From: Pleomorphochaeta sp963678575
GTDB taxonomy: Bacteria > Spirochaetota > Spirochaetia > Sphaerochaetales > Sphaerochaetaceae
Direction: 5' to 3'
Assembly (NCBI GenBank): GCA_963678575.2
Contig: CAXXHV010000002.1
Coordinates: forward strand, 1,488,001-1,552,000
Length of the DNA: 64,000 nucleotides
Shown: positions 62,501 to 64,000 of the stretch, piece by piece
Position numbering within the stretch: the first letter of the stretch is position 1
How the letters are laid out: each line of letters opens with the position of its first letter
Position numbers and translations under genes: made by a program
Notes under the pieces: generated by a model
Databases searched by the model: none
The model's input: the letters and a program-made list of their open reading frames with translations, nothing else
What the model was told of the DNA's origin: nothing

Positions 62501-62586
62501 AGGAGGACTGTTATCATTAATATATTTACCATCACAGGCTTGGTTACAGAAAACCTGCCAATGCTAAATCCTTTTTGGTTATCCAT
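59500..62586 (-). CDS. RND-family efflux pump (AcrB/MexB-like)
   Basis: This 1028-residue inner-membrane pump has the full RND length, with twelve membrane helices and two large periplasmic loops. It starts GRFSVTKPVMVNILMITVLL. In helix 4 the usual proton-relay pair reads GLIVDHAIVIIEN, with D407 kept and the next Asp replaced by His408. In helix 10, AGIAVNDAIVLISF carries Asn where AcrB has Lys. It exports hydrophobic or amphiphilic compounds by proton motive force; substrates are not predictable. AGAGGA precedes the ATG, 11 bases after the adaptor gene. Confidence 0.93.
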   Translation of the reverse strand: MDNQKGFSIGRFSVTKPVMVNILMITVLLLGGLSLARLPQEQFAEIPFFWVNVIVPYPGVGAEDMESSVTIPVENAFQGLDKLKKISSTTSEGLSVVRVEFDDGITQQEFKSLYQDVQTRFSQVVLPDGVLDPIVDDFSSADFLPVIEVVISGNLPYEQLREQAISLQNKILKLKDVSDVELLGLPDRQILINLDNSSLIAKGLSVNEVVRAISDQNSTIPSGTLNTGSREYLLRTLGSIDNVSDFNSVIIRRSSDSSGVVRVSDVAEVVDGFDPDSSLARFNGNPSVNLRVIKVVKGNSVDIVDGVTQIVEEARWQNTGGAKLTLFNDSTVQIASSLSVLSSNAIMGLFLLVLILWLFIGLRNALITALGIPVTFALTFLVLDLLGETINTNTLFGLVLVLGLIVDHAIVIIENSYRLQSNGLLRHDAAIDGSNQVIWPVVAATATTVAAFLPLMLLPGTIGKFLRVIPLTVTIALIVSTGEALFFLPSHYAEWGPREKNKKKKEPGTWFYRIQEGYSKLFAKAYKFKILILFLALVVTVGVFSLVGTLRQDLFSAEDYSYFNIEILTPRGTSLDQTNKIVAQYEDILLDKVGNGEINSISTKIGTLGSGESNSTQAQITVDLAEMGEGRTRSINEIITEVQNETYYLSGVEQVFFRKAQNGPPTAAPLSFRFSGDEYKKIIDASNAIVNLLNSIDGVTNVESDFIAGSPELRIKINQDRASALGVSVSSIGSYIRARFDNIPAGIFFEKNEQIDIVVRFASSDSRQYENLEQLLIPTEDGRLIPLSSVASIELESSLGSIRRVEGKREITVSANAIDSLDLKMVNQQVQELWDQSLSSRYSDVSFKVGGEFDDFNTLIFDILRVFILGIFLIYLILGTQFNSYSQPLLILFSIPFAFIGVILYLFVSGTPLSTTVIYSSVALAGIAVNDAIVLISFINELRETGKSVKESVVEAARTRLRPIILTSLTTIVGLLPTAIGIGGYSVVWSPMASTIIFGLVFSTLTTLFIIPMLYGIIYDKKKNRSEA

Positions 62587-62597
62587 AATCTGTTCCT

Positions 62598-63695
62598 CTA
62601 TTCGTTTTCTTGTGTTACAACAGTGGTGCCATCCAAAATACGTGAAAGAGCACTTACCAATACTTTCTTTCCGACGAGGGTGATACCATCATCTAAACTT
62701 TCGATAGCACTTTGGTCTCCATACTGATCAACCACTTTCACATTAACCTGTTTTGCACTGTTCCCTTCAACCATATAAACTGAAGTCTCCCCATTACGGT
62801 AGACCATTGCAGAATTAGGAACCAAGGTATAAATTGGTGCCTCCTCATTGAATATTATTACATCTGCACTGATACCTGCCTTTATAACAGAAGGTTTTGG
62901 ATTAGTGAAATCCACTAATACAGACCAGCTTCCTGTTCTTGAATCACTGCTGGCGCTAATACCACTTACCTTACCTTCAGCCTCGATATTCTCTGTTGGA
63001 GTCTTGATGGTAATGCGGGCTGGAGCGCCTTCCTTTATAAGAAAGAGCTGATTCTGTCCAACCGGTATCGTAATACGCAAATGTTCAAGATCTACAACTC
63101 GCACAATTTGAGCTCCAGCTTGTATAAGATCCCCAACAACAAGGTTTGTTTTCTCTGCTACACTGCCAGCTATCGGAGTTATGATTTTGGTGTTTTCCAA
63201 ATTCGTCTTTACTTGCTCAAGTTGGGCATTAAGTCCATCTACACTACTTTGTGTTTGGTTCAACTGAACAAGGGAAATAGCACCTCGCTCGTAGAGTTGT
63301 TTGTTAGCCTCAAGCTCTTTAAGGCTATTTTCATACTGAGTTTTCAACTGACTGACATTTAATAATGGAATAGTATCATCCAAAACCAATAGAACTTGAT
63401 CTTTTTCTAATTTTGAACCCAAGTTAAAATCAATTGATTTTATCACACCTGAAGTCCTTGCTTTAATATTTACTTCCTCGAGTCCCTGAATGGTTCCACT
63501 AGCTAGTACACGATCACGCAAGGCAGCTTTTTTTACTTCAACAGCAGATGATACTACTTGAGTGTAATCTGTGGCTGTGGAGATTTCATCAAGCACAAGT
63601 GGCTTTTTTTCTTCTATATCCTCTTTACATGAAGAAAAAGATAATGGAAGAAATAACAATAAAATAATCGATATAATGTTTCCTGTACGGTTCAT
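62598..63695 (-). CDS. RND efflux periplasmic adaptor lipoprotein (HlyD/AcrA family)
   Basis: This 365-residue adaptor has a lipoprotein signal (LPLSFSSCKED, Cys at about 23). The biotinyl-lipoyl-like halves are VLASGTIQGLEEVNIKARTS near 64 and ENTKIITPIAGSVAEKTN near 168, with a coiled-coil hairpin between (about 105-160, LEANKQLYERGAISLVQLNQ). Beta-barrel and membrane-proximal domains follow. AGAGG precedes the ATG. It is the first gene of the adaptor-pump-channel operon and links pump to TolC. Confidence 0.92.
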   Translation of the reverse strand: MNRTGNIISIILLLFLPLSFSSCKEDIEEKKPLVLDEISTATDYTQVVSSAVEVKKAALRDRVLASGTIQGLEEVNIKARTSGVIKSIDFNLGSKLEKDQVLLVLDDTIPLLNVSQLKTQYENSLKELEANKQLYERGAISLVQLNQTQSSVDGLNAQLEQVKTNLENTKIITPIAGSVAEKTNLVVGDLIQAGAQIVRVVDLEHLRITIPVGQNQLFLIKEGAPARITIKTPTENIEAEGKVSGISASSDSRTGSWSVLVDFTNPKPSVIKAGISADVIIFNEEAPIYTLVPNSAMVYRNGETSVYMVEGNSAKQVNVKVVDQYGDQSAIESLDDGITLVGKKVLVSALSRILDGTTVVTQENE

Positions 63696-64000
63696 ATGGT
63701 ACCTCTTTGTATTGTATGCTATAAAATAAACTGTAATCTTAATGATACTCTATATCATTAAGATATTCGTATTATGTGATTTCCGCAAGAGAAAGAGTCT
63801 CAAAAAGTCCCAAGAAATAGATTTATTTACATTTTTTTAATATAAATAATGAATTTGTAAGATACTATTATGAAGAAAACCTCACTCAAGTACAAAATTA
63901 AAATAACTTATTCACTTATAAAGTTTTATTAAATATCTTTTGATTTCATACTAAAAATTTTTCTTTTAATTATTTTTGAATCCTCAATTAATATCTTTGT
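63696..64000. other. Upstream region of the efflux operon
   Basis: About 305 bases to the window edge. They hold the 29-bp inverted repeat listed separately. No open frame is visible; the regulator gene may lie beyond the edge. Confidence 0.5.
63736..63764. promoter_or_regulatory. Inverted repeat upstream of the efflux operon (candidate TetR-type operator)
   Basis: ATCTTAATGATA and TATCATTAAGAT are perfect 12-base arms around CTCTA, 41 bases before the adaptor start. Size and place fit a repressor dimer site at the promoter of an RND operon. A hairpin in the leader RNA is the alternative. Confidence 0.6.

Noticed and set aside
60265..62683. Several plus-strand open frames of 89-136 codons inside the RND and adaptor genes
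   Set aside because: They lie fully inside the strongly conserved minus-strand genes and show no family features.
1..64000. CRISPR array, prophage, intact insertion sequence or integrase attachment site
   Set aside because: No spaced direct-repeat array, no phage structural genes, no intact transposase and no tRNA-linked repeats were seen.

Overview
The window is chromosomal DNA from an AT-rich bacterium. Five 60-base lines counted by hand gave 17-18 G+C in two ordinary lines and 24-26 in three lines of the right-hand efflux cluster. A spirochaete (Treponematales or Sphaerochaetales type) is the best guess. Several solute-binding proteins have a signal peptide followed by a Gly/Gln/Glu-rich start such as FASGAPEQ, FAGGVQEN or FATGQQES with no lipobox cysteine, a pattern common in spirochaete binding proteins. 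There are also paired long-chain acyl-CoA ligases, outer-membrane-type proteins and many ABC importers. No rRNA, tRNA, CRISPR array or intact insertion sequence was found.

Left part (1-16.5 kb): the tail of an outer-membrane-like protein, a cysteine desulfidase/serine dehydratase-alpha family enzyme, mannose-6-phosphate isomerase (manA), an NhaC-type antiporter, a lipoprotein plus outer-membrane protein pair, a long-chain acyl-CoA ligase, a DUF1232 protein, a GntR regulator, a second copy of the outer-membrane protein, two small proteins and pyruvate kinase (pyk). Most are single genes or pairs ending in clear hairpin terminators.

Middle part (16.7-32.3 kb): a sugar ABC importer (binding protein and two permeases, no ATPase) with a GH4 glycosidase and a LacI regulator, behind a good promoter with a perfect 12-bp palindromic operator. 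A second acyl-CoA ligase, an amino-acid ABC importer, a Dus enzyme and a GFA-family protein follow. Then comes an unusual set of one ABC ATPase and three tandem paralogous six-helix membrane proteins.

Iron-type cluster (32.6-40.4 kb): a FecCD permease, its ATPase, two paralogous binding proteins and two exporter-fold ABC half-transporters resembling YbtP/YbtQ (IrtA/IrtB). They form one minus-strand operon, probably for siderophore, haem or corrinoid uptake.

Sugar-amine catabolic cluster (41.0-54.2 kb): an eleven-gene minus-strand operon with a FrlA-like permease, a FrlC-like epimerase, two PfkB kinases, a NagB-fold protein lacking two key catalytic residues, a DapA/NanA-type lyase, a DUF4432 epimerase-like protein, a BtpA/SgcQ protein, a small RNase-H-like protein, an FGGY kinase and a second TIM-barrel isomerase. 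Two tandem GntR/UTRA regulators are divergently transcribed from it. It resembles the fructoselysine (frl) system but has no SIS-domain deglycase, and it is the best candidate here for an undescribed pathway.

Right part (54.2-64 kb): a small nucleotidyltransferase, an exported protein of unknown function, a class II Fic protein with its own HTH domain and a repeat-type operator, a possible small RNA, and an adaptor-RND-TolC efflux operon of clearly higher G+C preceded by a 29-bp inverted repeat. The regulator of that operon probably lies beyond the right edge.
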